A stretch of 53,746 nucleotides of DNA from Actinomycetes bacterium. GTDB lineage: Bacteria; Actinomycetota; Acidimicrobiia; Acidimicrobiales; Palsa-688. Under the pieces are notes generated by a model. That model was not told the origin of the DNA. It was given only the letters and a program-made list of their open reading frames with translations, and ran no database searches. Positions 32,035-40,200 of the stretch are shown here, in pieces. Within the stretch, counting starts at the first letter, position 1; each line of letters starts with the position of its first letter. The translations under genes and the position numbers were made by a program. The stretch lies in the NCBI GenBank assembly GCA_021811865.1, contig JAKAQB010000019.1:1-53746 (forward strand), in the 5' to 3' direction.

Positions 32035-32712
32035 TCAGGACGGCAGCTTCCAGACGAAGGCGAAGTAGCACGCGGACGCCAGGACGACGCAGGCGTGCCA
32101 GATCTCGTGGTAGCCGAAGACCGAGGGGAACGGGTCCGGCCAGCGGCGGGCGAAGACCGCCGCGCCCAGCGTGTAGAGCAGGCCGGTGGCGGCGAGGAGG
32201 ACAAGTTCGACGGCCGGCAGGGTGCGCACGGCGGCGGGCAGGGCGACTACCGCCATCCAGCCGAGCACCATGTAGAGCACCGCCCCGACCACGCGGCTGC
32301 GCCCGAAGCCGAACACCTTCATGCCGAGACCGGCGGCACCCACCGCCAGGCTCATGCCGAGCAGCACCGCCCCGAGCGTCCCGCCCACGGCCTTCTGGCA
32401 GAACGGGATGTAGGACAACACGATGAACAGGTAGATCACGGCGTGGTCGGCTTGCCGCCACCGCTGTCGGGCGCCGGCGGAGACCGGGGCGAGGTGGTAG
32501 GCGGCGCTCACGGCGAAGAGAGCGACCAGGCCGGCACCGTACCCCCAGGTGGCCGGGGTGGGCCGGTGCAAGCCCAGCGCGACTGCCGCCGGCACCGAGA
32601 CGACTGCTGCCCACCGGTGGAGCCGGCCCCGCCACGCCGGAGCCAGGTCCGTCCCCGTCGGGCGCAGCACCCGGCGTCCTGCCCGGGCCGGTTCCACGTT
32701 GTCGTGCACCAC
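32035..32712 (-). CDS. Hemolysin III / PAQR-family membrane protein
   Basis: A 225-residue seven-helix protein of the HlyIII/YqfA (PAQR) family. The family metal-site motifs are present: SAAYH after the second helix, RQADHAVIYLFIVLSYIPF, and the C-terminal FGYHEIWHACVVLASACYFA. Bacterial members are proposed membrane hydrolases or homeostasis factors; a haemolytic role is not implied. It converges on the GGDEF gene. Confidence 0.88.
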   Translation of the reverse strand: MVHDNVEPARAGRRVLRPTGTDLAPAWRGRLHRWAAVVSVPAAVALGLHRPTPATWGYGAGLVALFAVSAAYHLAPVSAGARQRWRQADHAVIYLFIVLSYIPFCQKAVGGTLGAVLLGMSLAVGAAGLGMKVFGFGRSRVVGAVLYMVLGWMAVVALPAAVRTLPAVELVLLAATGLLYTLGAAVFARRWPDPFPSVFGYHEIWHACVVLASACYFAFVWKLPS

Positions 32713-33011
32713 CCGCGGACCCTACCTGGCGGAGGTTTCTGCGCCCAATAGCGGAGGAGCTGAGCTGCGGCTTCGGCTCTCCGCCGCTCGATCATCAACG
32801 ACGATAACGGGTCGGCGACCAGGTTGGCCAGGGCACCCTTCCGCTCGCAGCGTGCGCCACACCGTCGAGGCGGAGATGGCCGCCGCCACCGCCCGGGGTG
32901 ACCAGCTTGCCCCCAGCTCTTTGCAACTCGACCGTGACAGGCTGTCGTCCAGACCTACGGCGACCGGAGCCCCGTGCCCAGCCGGAAGAGACAGTCCATG
33001 CAACACGGGGA
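32713..33011. other. Intergenic stretch with a weak HTH-like remnant
   Basis: A minus frame across 32722-33006 includes WSPRAVAAAISASTVWRTLR, followed by AEGCPGQPGRRP, which reads like a decayed transposase helix-turn-helix. There is no complete gene and no strong start. Otherwise nothing is seen. Confidence 0.3.
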
Positions 33012-33036
33012 ATCCCGGCCCTTTCAGGACCGGGAT
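33012..33036 (-). terminator. Terminator of the sortase operon
   Basis: On the minus strand an 11-base-pair stem (ATCCCGGTCCT with its complement, one G-T pair) closes a three-base loop, 37 bases after the sortase stop. Only a short T run follows. Confidence 0.65.
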
Positions 33037-33073
33037 GCGTCAAGACTACTGGGGCGGAGGTGTGCGAACCGCA

Positions 33074-34225
33074 TCAAGAAGACCAGGTGGTGAGAAGGAA
33101 GCTGCCCGAGCGCGCCTCGAAGACCGCCTTCAAGGCGAGCTCCGCGCCGTCGGAAAGGGCCACGCCGTCTGTGACGACTCCCGAGCGGACCGTGGAACCC
33201 TCCACTTCGAGAGTGGTCTCCAGCGCCGCCAGGTTGCCGACCACCTGCTGGCCGGAGAGGTCGGTGACCGCGGCGTCGAGCGGCAGCCCGATGTGCAGGG
33301 CCTTCCACGCTCCGGTGGAGCTCTCCGCTTGACGGAGAGAGGCGAAGAACGCCTCTTGGATGGCGGCGGCGGCGTCGAGGGGGGAGGGGCTCTGTGACCA
33401 GCTCGCGGAGGGATGCCCGGCTACCTGGAGCGCGCCGAGTGGGGTCGGGTTGGCGGCCAGGGTGTCGACCGTTGCCCAAGAAGCGGGAACGCCCGAAGAG
33501 GGGGTGGCGCTTCGCTTCGGGGCGGAGGTCGAAGCGGGGGTGGGGGTGGCGGTCGGGTGCCCGATCTGGGCGGCGGTGAGCACGAAGCGCTGGGTGGTGA
33601 AGAACAGGGCGTCGAGCGGGTAGCAGGTGACGAGCACGAGCCGGCCGGCGAGGTTCGCTACCGGGGTGCCGGCCGGCACCACCCGCGAGGAGACGACCCG
33701 GTACCGCACCGTCTCGCAAGGGTCGACGACCGAGACGACCTGGCCGGGACGGAGCCTCGGCAGGCGGTGGAACCAGGTCACGTCGTGGCCGTCGAGCACG
33801 ACGGTCCCTGTCCCCGCCGGCCAGGCGGACGCCGGGTCGTGGCCGACGGCGACCGCGAGCACGCTGGCCGTGGCTCCCTGGAGCACCGGGGCGCTGAGCC
33901 CGATGGCGGGGATCTCCAGCAGCGCCGCCGGCCGCCCGGCCCCCGAGGTCGGGACGGGACACGAAGATGCGGTCCTTGCCTCAGCAGAGGTTGGGGGAGC
34001 CGACGAGCGGAACGGTGGGGAAGTCCGGTTTGCCTTGGCGATAGCGGAGCGCTCCGCTGCGATGAGCGCCCCACCGACGGCCGAGGATCGAGCGTAGAAG
34101 CCGGCGACGTGGACCACCAGGGCTACCGCCACGATCAGCAGTCCGGTCCCGACCGAGCCGACGACGACAGGTGGCAGGCGCCGGGGACGGGCGTGGCGGA
34201 GCCGACCCATCTCGTTATCGGCCAC
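33074..34225 (-). CDS. Sortase with C-terminal extension
   Basis: A transpeptidase that anchors surface proteins to peptidoglycan. It has 383 residues with one N-terminal membrane helix (~19-43). The sortase core has the catalytic triad: His147 in VVLDGHDVTWFH, Cys201 in LVLVTCYPLDA and Arg213 in TTQRFVL. This resembles class E/D enzymes of high-GC actinobacteria. Residues ~225-383 are an extra Ser/Thr/Pro-rich and then alpha/beta-like region not needed for sortase activity. It overlaps the upstream glycosyltransferase by 11 bases and is last in the surface-protein cassette. Confidence 0.88.
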   Translation of the reverse strand: MADNEMGRLRHARPRRLPPVVVGSVGTGLLIVAVALVVHVAGFYARSSAVGGALIAAERSAIAKANRTSPPFRSSAPPTSAEARTASSCPVPTSGAGRPAALLEIPAIGLSAPVLQGATASVLAVAVGHDPASAWPAGTGTVVLDGHDVTWFHRLPRLRPGQVVSVVDPCETVRYRVVSSRVVPAGTPVANLAGRLVLVTCYPLDALFFTTQRFVLTAAQIGHPTATPTPASTSAPKRSATPSSGVPASWATVDTLAANPTPLGALQVAGHPSASWSQSPSPLDAAAAIQEAFFASLRQAESSTGAWKALHIGLPLDAAVTDLSGQQVVGNLAALETTLEVEGSTVRSGVVTDGVALSDGAELALKAVFEARSGSFLLTTWSS

Positions 34226-36299
34226 CGGTCGAGGTCCAGGTCTCCGAGACGATGGGCGAGTAGCCGAAGGGGAACCCGGCCTTGCCGACAGCCCAGGCCT
34301 GGAAGTACAGCGGGTCGGGCTGGGCTTGGGTGTCTCGCACGACGAAGGTGGCGACGCCCTGGCGGTTGGTGCGGATGCTGACGGGGCTCTGGCCTTCGGG
34401 GTGGCCGTTGATGGATGCCTCGGCGGGGATGAGCTGGCTCTCCCCGTAGATCACCTGTCCGAGGAACACCGGCACCCCAGCTTTGCGCACCGGGGCGCCG
34501 AAGGCGGAGCGCAGCTCGACGCTGACACGGATCGAGGCTCCGCGAGGTGCCGGCGCGAAGTAGTTCGGGGTGAGGCGGAGCTGGTAGGGCTCGGCGGTGT
34601 AGGGGGCGGAGACCGAGACCGTCTCGGGGGCGTTGGTGACCGCTTCGAGCTGGAAGCGGGAGGTGATGCCGGGCATGGAGCCGACGTTGGGGGCCTCCAG
34701 GCTGACCGTCGCCGAGGAGTGGGGGGCCAGGCTGGTCGGGCCGGAGACCACCTCCCAGAACGAGGTCATCTGCCCGATCGAGTCGGTCCCGTAATGCGGG
34801 GCGAGACGGCGCCCGGTGGTGTTGGTCACGCGGGCTTCTACCTGCCACACCCGCTCGAACTGGCCGTTTGTGCGCACCGAGGCGATTCGCATTCGCAGCG
34901 GAGACGGAGAGCCGACTGCCATGCCGGCCACTGCGAGGCCGGGCAGGAGCGCCCCGACGACCATCCAGGTCGGGGTGTGGTACCGGGATGTCTCGGTCCT
35001 GGCAGGTGGTGGTGGGGTGGTCGCGAACGCCACCATCCACACGGCGACGAGCGTCATCCAGTACTCGGCGAGGCTGCGCGACGGCCACCACAAGGCGACC
35101 GAGGGCAGGACCAGCGCTGCGCGCCACAGCCGGTCGAAGCGCAGCGCCAGCGCTGCCAGCAGCCCGAGGAGCAGGAGGATGGCCCCGTCGCTGAACAGCT
35201 TCAGGTTGCCTCCGCCGACACCGGCGAAGGTGGCGAGGTCGACGAGACCCTGGCCGTAGGGGATGGCGTGCTGGGTGATCGGTCCGAGGATCCCTGCCAA
35301 CCACGCTGTCGGGTTCATAGCGGCGAACGGGAGGTTGATGGCGGTGAAGACTGCTGTGGCGAGACCGACGTAACGGGAGAGCACCCCGGTCGCAGGCCGG
35401 GTGCCGAGCTCGCGTCGTCGGCAAACGAAGATGCCGAGCGCGACGAACGGGGCGATGAACCAGGCGAGCTGGGTGGTGGCGACCGCCACACCCATCGAAC
35501 CGGCCGCGATCCGACCTCGCCACCCGAGCCTTCCGCCGGCGCCGACCTCGCTCCAGCGCCAGGCGACGAGCACGAGGGCGGGGAACGCGAAGATGGCGAT
35601 GTCCCCGGAGACGACGTAGCCGAACAGGATCGGGAGGTCGACGGTGGCGATGACTGCGAGCCCCCGCCACTGGCGGGGCAAGATGAGAAAGGCGAGGACC
35701 AGCCCGGCGAGGCCGGAGGTGAGGTTGGCGATGATCACCGACTGCACGCCACCGCTGATGAGAACAAACAGCGCCGTCCACAGCACCGACCAGGCGGGGT
35801 AGCCGAGGCTCCCGACCACCTTGCCGTTGAGCAGGTAGGTCGCGTACTGGATCGGCACCCCGTAGCGGTCGAGCGCTGGTGCCAGGTTGGCCCCGTAGGG
35901 GTCTCGGCCGTGGAGGAGCAAGGTGGCCGCGTACTGGACGAACGCGGCCTCGTCGGTGCCGTAGCTCGGGTTGGCGACCAGCACGCTCGCCGCCCAGGCC
36001 AGCAGGGTCCCTATCCCGGCGAGGAGCACCGCGACGTCGACGACGGTCATCTGCCGACGGCTGCGAGCGGTCATCGCCCCGAGCGCGAGGAGCATGCTGG
36101 CGAGGGACAGGAGCACGGCGAAGGCGCCCGCGGAGGGGACCTCGATGATCCCCGCCCAGATCGAGAACGCCGGCCCGGCGAGGCCGATAGCAGCGAGCGC
36201 GGAGATCACCCGGTGGGCGTGGGTGGGGGGACGGCTCCGGTCGCCGGGCTCAGCAGGGGAGACGCCGAGCTCGGCGGCGTCGACAGTGGTGGATGACAT
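34215..36299 (-). CDS. Polytopic membrane glycosyltransferase-like protein with exoplasmic domain
   Basis: A 694-residue protein with about 11-13 predicted helices (to residue ~440), then a ~240-residue soluble C-terminal domain of beta character. After the first helices, an extracytoplasmic loop carries YGTDEAAFVQYAATLLLHGR followed by DPYGANL, a pattern seen in GT87/GT-C mannosyltransferases that use polyprenol-phosphate sugars. The C terminus holds repeated beta phrases such as VRDTQAQPDPLYFQAWAVGK. It lies between the polyprenol-P-mannose synthase gene and the sortase gene, so the likely job is to mannosylate the exported cassette protein (inference). The open frame upstream of 36299 is not coding. 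Confidence 0.7.
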   Translation of the reverse strand: MSSTTVDAAELGVSPAEPGDRSRPPTHAHRVISALAAIGLAGPAFSIWAGIIEVPSAGAFAVLLSLASMLLALGAMTARSRRQMTVVDVAVLLAGIGTLLAWAASVLVANPSYGTDEAAFVQYAATLLLHGRDPYGANLAPALDRYGVPIQYATYLLNGKVVGSLGYPAWSVLWTALFVLISGGVQSVIIANLTSGLAGLVLAFLILPRQWRGLAVIATVDLPILFGYVVSGDIAIFAFPALVLVAWRWSEVGAGGRLGWRGRIAAGSMGVAVATTQLAWFIAPFVALGIFVCRRRELGTRPATGVLSRYVGLATAVFTAINLPFAAMNPTAWLAGILGPITQHAIPYGQGLVDLATFAGVGGGNLKLFSDGAILLLLGLLAALALRFDRLWRAALVLPSVALWWPSRSLAEYWMTLVAVWMVAFATTPPPPARTETSRYHTPTWMVVGALLPGLAVAGMAVGSPSPLRMRIASVRTNGQFERVWQVEARVTNTTGRRLAPHYGTDSIGQMTSFWEVVSGPTSLAPHSSATVSLEAPNVGSMPGITSRFQLEAVTNAPETVSVSAPYTAEPYQLRLTPNYFAPAPRGASIRVSVELRSAFGAPVRKAGVPVFLGQVIYGESQLIPAEASINGHPEGQSPVSIRTNRQGVATFVVRDTQAQPDPLYFQAWAVGKAGFPFGYSPIVSETWTSTGGR

Positions 36300-36343
36300 G
36301 GACGGGTGTGTGTGCCGGTAGCCCGGGGCGGTACCGCCCTGGC

Positions 36344-37099
36344 TCAGGTGGCCGGGGCGGTGGTGGTGACCGAAGGGGGGAGGTCGGGGCGCCGAGCCCG
36401 GCAGGCCCAGGTGACCCGGAGCCCCTCGGCCATGATCGCCGTGCTCATCTTCGACTCGCCGGCGGCCCGGGGCCCGAAGCGGATCGGGATCTCTACCACC
36501 CGGGCCCCGGCGTCGAGGTAGGCGCGCAGGCTGACCACCTGGAACCCGAACCCCGCCACGTCGAGAGCTTCCCAATCGACCCGGGAGAGCAGCGAGGCCC
36601 GGAAGGCCCGGAACCCGCTGGTGAGGTCGGCGACCTCGATGGCGGTGACCCGCCGGGCGTAGAACCCGGCGGCCCGGCTGAGCGCCTTGCGCCACGGCGA
36701 GCCGAGCCCCTCGGCCGAGCCGCCCGGGACGTATCGCGATCCGATCACCGCGTCGGCCCCCGCGTCGAGCGCGGTGAGCATTGCGGGGATCGACGCGGGG
36801 TCGTGGGAGCCGTCGGCGTCCATCTCCACCACCCGGTCGTAGCGGGCTTCGAGTGCCGCGGCGAAGCCGTCCACGTACGCGCTGCCGAGCCCGGAGCGTG
36901 CCGGGCGGCGGAGCAGCCGGACCCGTCCGGGGTGGGCGGCCGCTGCCGCGGCGACCACCTCCCCGGTGCCGTCAGGGGAGCTGTCGTCGACCACCAGCAC
37001 GTCGACCGGCACGCCGGGCAACGCGAGGATCGCGTCGATCAGCCTGCCGATGTTGCCGGCCTCCTCGAAGGTCGGCGTGACGACGACGGTTCGCATCAC
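36344..37099 (-). CDS. Polyprenol monophosphomannose synthase (GT2)
   Basis: A family 2 glycosyltransferase that makes polyprenyl-phosphate-mannose from GDP-mannose. It has 251 residues with no membrane domain. It starts MRTVVVTPTFEEAGNIGRLI; the nucleotide-sugar and metal motifs are VLVVDDSSPDGTGEVV and VVEMDADGSHDP. IGSRYVPGG, ADLTSGFRAFR and GFGFQVV complete the dolichol-phosphate-mannose-synthase pattern. The start overlaps the surface protein stop by four bases (GTGA). Its product is the natural donor for the membrane glycosyltransferase encoded next. Confidence 0.92.
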   Translation of the reverse strand: MMRTVVVTPTFEEAGNIGRLIDAILALPGVPVDVLVVDDSSPDGTGEVVAAAAAAHPGRVRLLRRPARSGLGSAYVDGFAAALEARYDRVVEMDADGSHDPASIPAMLTALDAGADAVIGSRYVPGGSAEGLGSPWRKALSRAAGFYARRVTAIEVADLTSGFRAFRASLLSRVDWEALDVAGFGFQVVSLRAYLDAGARVVEIPIRFGPRAAGESKMSTAIMAEGLRVTWACRARRPDLPPSVTTTAPAT

Positions 37100-37824
37100 G
37101 CAGCGCTGCGGCGCCGGCGGAACGCGGCGGCGATGGCGGCGAGGCCGGTTGCTGCGGCTGCGCCGGCGGCCAGCTCCTCACCGAGGAAGGGCTTGCCGGT
37201 GTGCACGGTCGTGGCTCCGGGAACGTTCGGCGGAACGGTGGTCTTGGGGACCGTGGTCTTGGGCGGCGGCACGACGACGAAGGTCGGGTCGGAGGTGAGC
37301 TCGATGTGCGCCGAGCCATACCCTATGTTGTAGTGGCCCTTGTAGGTGGTGTAACCCACCCCGTCGTAGACCCTGACCACGTCCCCCGTGACGATGTTCG
37401 GGTCGGCGATGGTCAAGGTCACCGGAAGAAGGAAGGTCTGCCCGGTGAGCACCTTGCCGGTCACCGGGTTCGAGAAGACGACCTCGACTCCGGCGATCCC
37501 ATTGAGCACGGTGAGGTTGCTGGGTTTGATGATCGTCACCTGCGTCGGGGTGGTGAAGTCGGGGGCAGGCACAGATATCTTGATAAACGTGTTCCCATAG
37601 CTGCCGTATAGCTGGCCGCCGGCGCTGCCGAACGTCTTCGAGGAGACGACCTTGATGAAGCCTCCGGCGGAGGGAGCCGACGAAGGGCCGCCGGGACCGT
37701 AACCGGAGCCGGCGGCCAGAGCGGGGGACGCCCCGGCCAGGCCGGCGATCGCGAGGACGGCCCCGGCAGCGACACCTCGGGCTCCGAGGCGTCGCAAGCT
37801 ACGACAGGTGGTGTCGTTAGGCAC
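37096..37824 (-). CDS. Secreted cell-wall-anchored protein with sorting signal
   Basis: A 242-residue exported protein. The signal peptide contains GVAAGAVLAIAGLAGASPAL. The mature part is beta-rich (TTPTQVTIIKPSNLTVLNGI, VTGDVVRVYDGVGYTTYKGH), followed by a Pro/Thr linker (KTTVPKTTVPPNVPG), a possible O-mannosylation site. The end is a sorting signal: TVHTGKPFLGEE, a hydrophobic Ala-rich helix, and a final RRRRSAA tail. The TG of VHTG fits a sortase cut, though the L(P/A)xTG start is not canonical. The GTG has AGGAGA upstream. First gene of the four-gene cassette. Confidence 0.8.
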   Translation of the reverse strand: MPNDTTCRSLRRLGARGVAAGAVLAIAGLAGASPALAAGSGYGPGGPSSAPSAGGFIKVVSSKTFGSAGGQLYGSYGNTFIKISVPAPDFTTPTQVTIIKPSNLTVLNGIAGVEVVFSNPVTGKVLTGQTFLLPVTLTIADPNIVTGDVVRVYDGVGYTTYKGHYNIGYGSAHIELTSDPTFVVVPPPKTTVPKTTVPPNVPGATTVHTGKPFLGEELAAGAAAATGLAAIAAAFRRRRSAA

Positions 37825-37835
37825 TGGAATCTCCT

Positions 37836-37845
37836 ACTGATCAGT
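37836..37845 (-). promoter_or_regulatory. Perfect palindrome upstream of the surface-protein cassette
   Basis: ACTGATCAGT lies just upstream of the AGGAGA site of the cassette. CATACT, about 10 bases further upstream on the minus strand, could be the -10. A regulator could bind here to control the cassette. Confidence 0.35.
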
Positions 37846-38054
37846 CGGCTAGTATGGGAACGACCGAAACACAATTGGGTATCGTCGCGTAGTGTAGTTG
37901 GGCGACCACTCCGCGCGCGGTAGGTACGGTAGCACATCACCACTGTCGGTATCGCGCTTGCCACCTGGAGGGGTGATGGGCAACATTGCTCGTTCTTCGG
38001 GAACGCCGCCGCCCAGTGGTGACCTCCGCAACCGTGACGAGGTGAAGGTCGTCC

Positions 38055-39239
38055 TCAACGAGGCTGGCGGGGGAGGGGGGCAGCGAGAATCACTGCTGCG
38101 GTGGCGAGGACGCCGACGGCGAGCAGCGCCACACCTGGCCAGGCCCAGTGCTGCCAGGCGAGACCCGGGAGGTAGCCGCCGAGGGCGCCGGCGGCGTAGT
38201 AGCAGCTGAAGTAGACGCCGCTCGCAGTGCCGCGGTCCACCTCGGCCGATGCTGCGACGCCGAGTTGGATGACCGTGACCCCGGAGAACATCCCGGTGGC
38301 GAGCATCGCGAGGCCGGCGATCACGGCAGGCAGGGACGGGGCGAGGGTGAGGGCCGTGCCGGCAGCGGCGGCGGCCAGGGAGGCAACCCCCACCTGCCGC
38401 CAGCCCCACCGGTCGGACAGCTTCCCGGCCCCCGGTCCGATCGCGCCGACGACCCACAGGAGGAACACCAGGCTGCTGGTCTGCGGGCCGAGGCGGAACG
38501 GTGCGGCCTGCAGGCGGTACGTGACGTAGGAGAACACGCCGATGAACACGAACAGCAGCGCGCTGCCTGCGGCGATAGCACGCCGGAGGTGGGGGTTGCG
38601 GAGGTGGCCGGCGACGGCGGAGACCCGGCGCGTCGTGTGGCTCGAAGGCGGAGCCTCCGGCAGCGACCGCCACATCAGCACCGTGCCGGCGCAGGGCAGG
38701 ACGGCGAGGCTCGCGAGGGCGGCGCGCCAGCCGATGCCCGCAGCGAGGAACGCCACGCCGAGCCGCCCGACCAGGCCCCCGACCACGAGGGCGGCGACGT
38801 AGTTCCCCATCGCCCTCCCGGCGTGGCGCGAGGAGAACACCTCCCGGATGTAGGGCACGCCCACGGTGAGCAGGCCCGGCATGCACAATCCCTGGATGGC
38901 TCGGCACACCAGCAGCAACGCGAAGTCGGGCACTGCCGCCAGCGCAACGGTCGGGAGCACGAGCAGGCCGCTGGCGAGCAGGATCGTGTGGCGCCGTCCG
39001 TGGCGGTCCGAGTAGGCCCCCCACAGCCAAGCACCGGCGGCGACCAGGAGCACCGTCACCGAGATGCTGAGCCCGGCCAGGGAAGGGGAAACCCGGAACG
39101 CCCGTGACAGCACCGGCAGGATGGCCTGGGTGGAGTACATGGTGGCGAACATCCCGGTGGCTCCGACCAGGAACCCGAACATCGAAGGCGCCGGCGTGCC
39201 GGGGTGCCGCAGCCGGCTGACCGGGGAGGATCGGCTCAC
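38055..39239 (-). CDS. MFS transporter (YnfM/drug-efflux type)
   Basis: A 12-helix major facilitator protein. Core features: MFGFLVGATGMFATMYSTQA (helix 1), then GAYSDRHGRRHTILLASGLL with the MFS motif A, and RAIQGLCMPGLLTVGVPYIR. The second half includes GKLSDRWGWRQ. The start is uncertain: the frame opens at a TTG (39395), but the GTG at 39239 keeps the usual short N terminus and avoids overlap with the divergent VIT gene; ATG 39182 is also possible. Substrate unknown. Confidence 0.85.
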   Translation of the reverse strand: MSRSSPVSRLRHPGTPAPSMFGFLVGATGMFATMYSTQAILPVLSRAFRVSPSLAGLSISVTVLLVAAGAWLWGAYSDRHGRRHTILLASGLLVLPTVALAAVPDFALLLVCRAIQGLCMPGLLTVGVPYIREVFSSRHAGRAMGNYVAALVVGGLVGRLGVAFLAAGIGWRAALASLAVLPCAGTVLMWRSLPEAPPSSHTTRRVSAVAGHLRNPHLRRAIAAGSALLFVFIGVFSYVTYRLQAAPFRLGPQTSSLVFLLWVVGAIGPGAGKLSDRWGWRQVGVASLAAAAAGTALTLAPSLPAVIAGLAMLATGMFSGVTVIQLGVAASAEVDRGTASGVYFSCYYAAGALGGYLPGLAWQHWAWPGVALLAVGVLATAAVILAAPLPRQPR

Positions 39240-39394
39240 GCTGGCGGTGATGCTACCGATCGCTCCCGCGCCGGTTGCACCCGGGCCGGCGCGTGCGTGA
39301 GGTCGTCCGAAGGCGCGTGCTTCGGCGTCCGGAGTACCGCTCGAGCCCGGCGTGGGCCACTCTGGAGCCGACCACCGACGCCCCGAGGTGACCA

Positions 39395-40147
39395 ATGTCG
39401 GCTATCCCCGCTCACAACTTGTTGGACACGGTACGGCGTGCTGGGCGCGACCGGGGCGCGAGCCGCCACCGGGACGTGCAGGGAAGCGCTCCACGAGCAG
39501 CCGTCCTCGGTGCGGGTGACGGCCTCTTGACCAACGTCTCTCTTGTCCTCGGCGTCGCCGGGGCCTCCGCCGCGGGACCGGCCGTGCGCCTGGCCGGGGT
39601 GGCGGGGCTCCTGGCGGGTGCGTTCTCGATGGCAGCCGGCGAGCTGGTCTCGGTCCGGGCGCAACACGAGCTCGTGCGTCGGGAGATCGACGTGGAGGCG
39701 GAGGAGTTGCGCACCGATCCGGAGGAGGAGCAGCGCGAGCTGGCGGCGATGTACCGGGCCCGGGGCGTCCCCGCCGGCGACGCAGACACGGTGGCGAGGA
39801 TACTGTCGGCCGATCACGCCGTCGCACTCGACACCCATGCTCGGCTCGAGCTCGGGATCGACCCGGACGCCGTCGGCTCCGCCTCCGCCGCCGCCGTCAC
39901 GTCGTTCTTCGCCTTCGGCTTCGGGGCGCTCCTCCCGCTCCTGCCGTGGTTCTTCGTCTCCGGGCTGGACGGCATCGTCGCCTCGATCGTCGTCGGCGCC
40001 CTGGCCGCCTGTGCCCTCGGCGCCACGATCGGAGCGTTCACCGGGCGCGGGGTGGGCCGCACCGCCCTACGGCAACTGACGGCGGCGACCGTCGCCGCCG
40101 GGGTGACCTTCGCCGTCGGCACACTCCTCGGCACCCACGCCCCCTGA
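39395..40147 (+). CDS. VIT1/CCC1-family metal transporter
   Basis: A 250-residue protein of the vacuolar-iron-transporter family, moving Fe2+ or Mn2+ out of the cytoplasm. RHRDVQGSAPRAAVLGAGDG, then LLTNVSLVLGVAGA, is the family's first-helix signature; GLLAGAFSMAAGELVSVRAQ follows. A charged cytoplasmic helical region (RREIDVEAEELRTDPEEEQR) contains the metal-binding acidic residues. Three C-terminal helices complete it. GAGGT lies upstream of the ATG. Confidence 0.9.
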   Translation: MSAIPAHNLLDTVRRAGRDRGASRHRDVQGSAPRAAVLGAGDGLLTNVSLVLGVAGASAAGPAVRLAGVAGLLAGAFSMAAGELVSVRAQHELVRREIDVEAEELRTDPEEEQRELAAMYRARGVPAGDADTVARILSADHAVALDTHARLELGIDPDAVGSASAAAVTSFFAFGFGALLPLLPWFFVSGLDGIVASIVVGALAACALGATIGAFTGRGVGRTALRQLTAATVAAGVTFAVGTLLGTHAP

Positions 40148-40200
40148 TGCGACCCTCGGCGGGCGGCGCCACCCCCTGCCGGTAGGTTGGGGGTCTTCTC

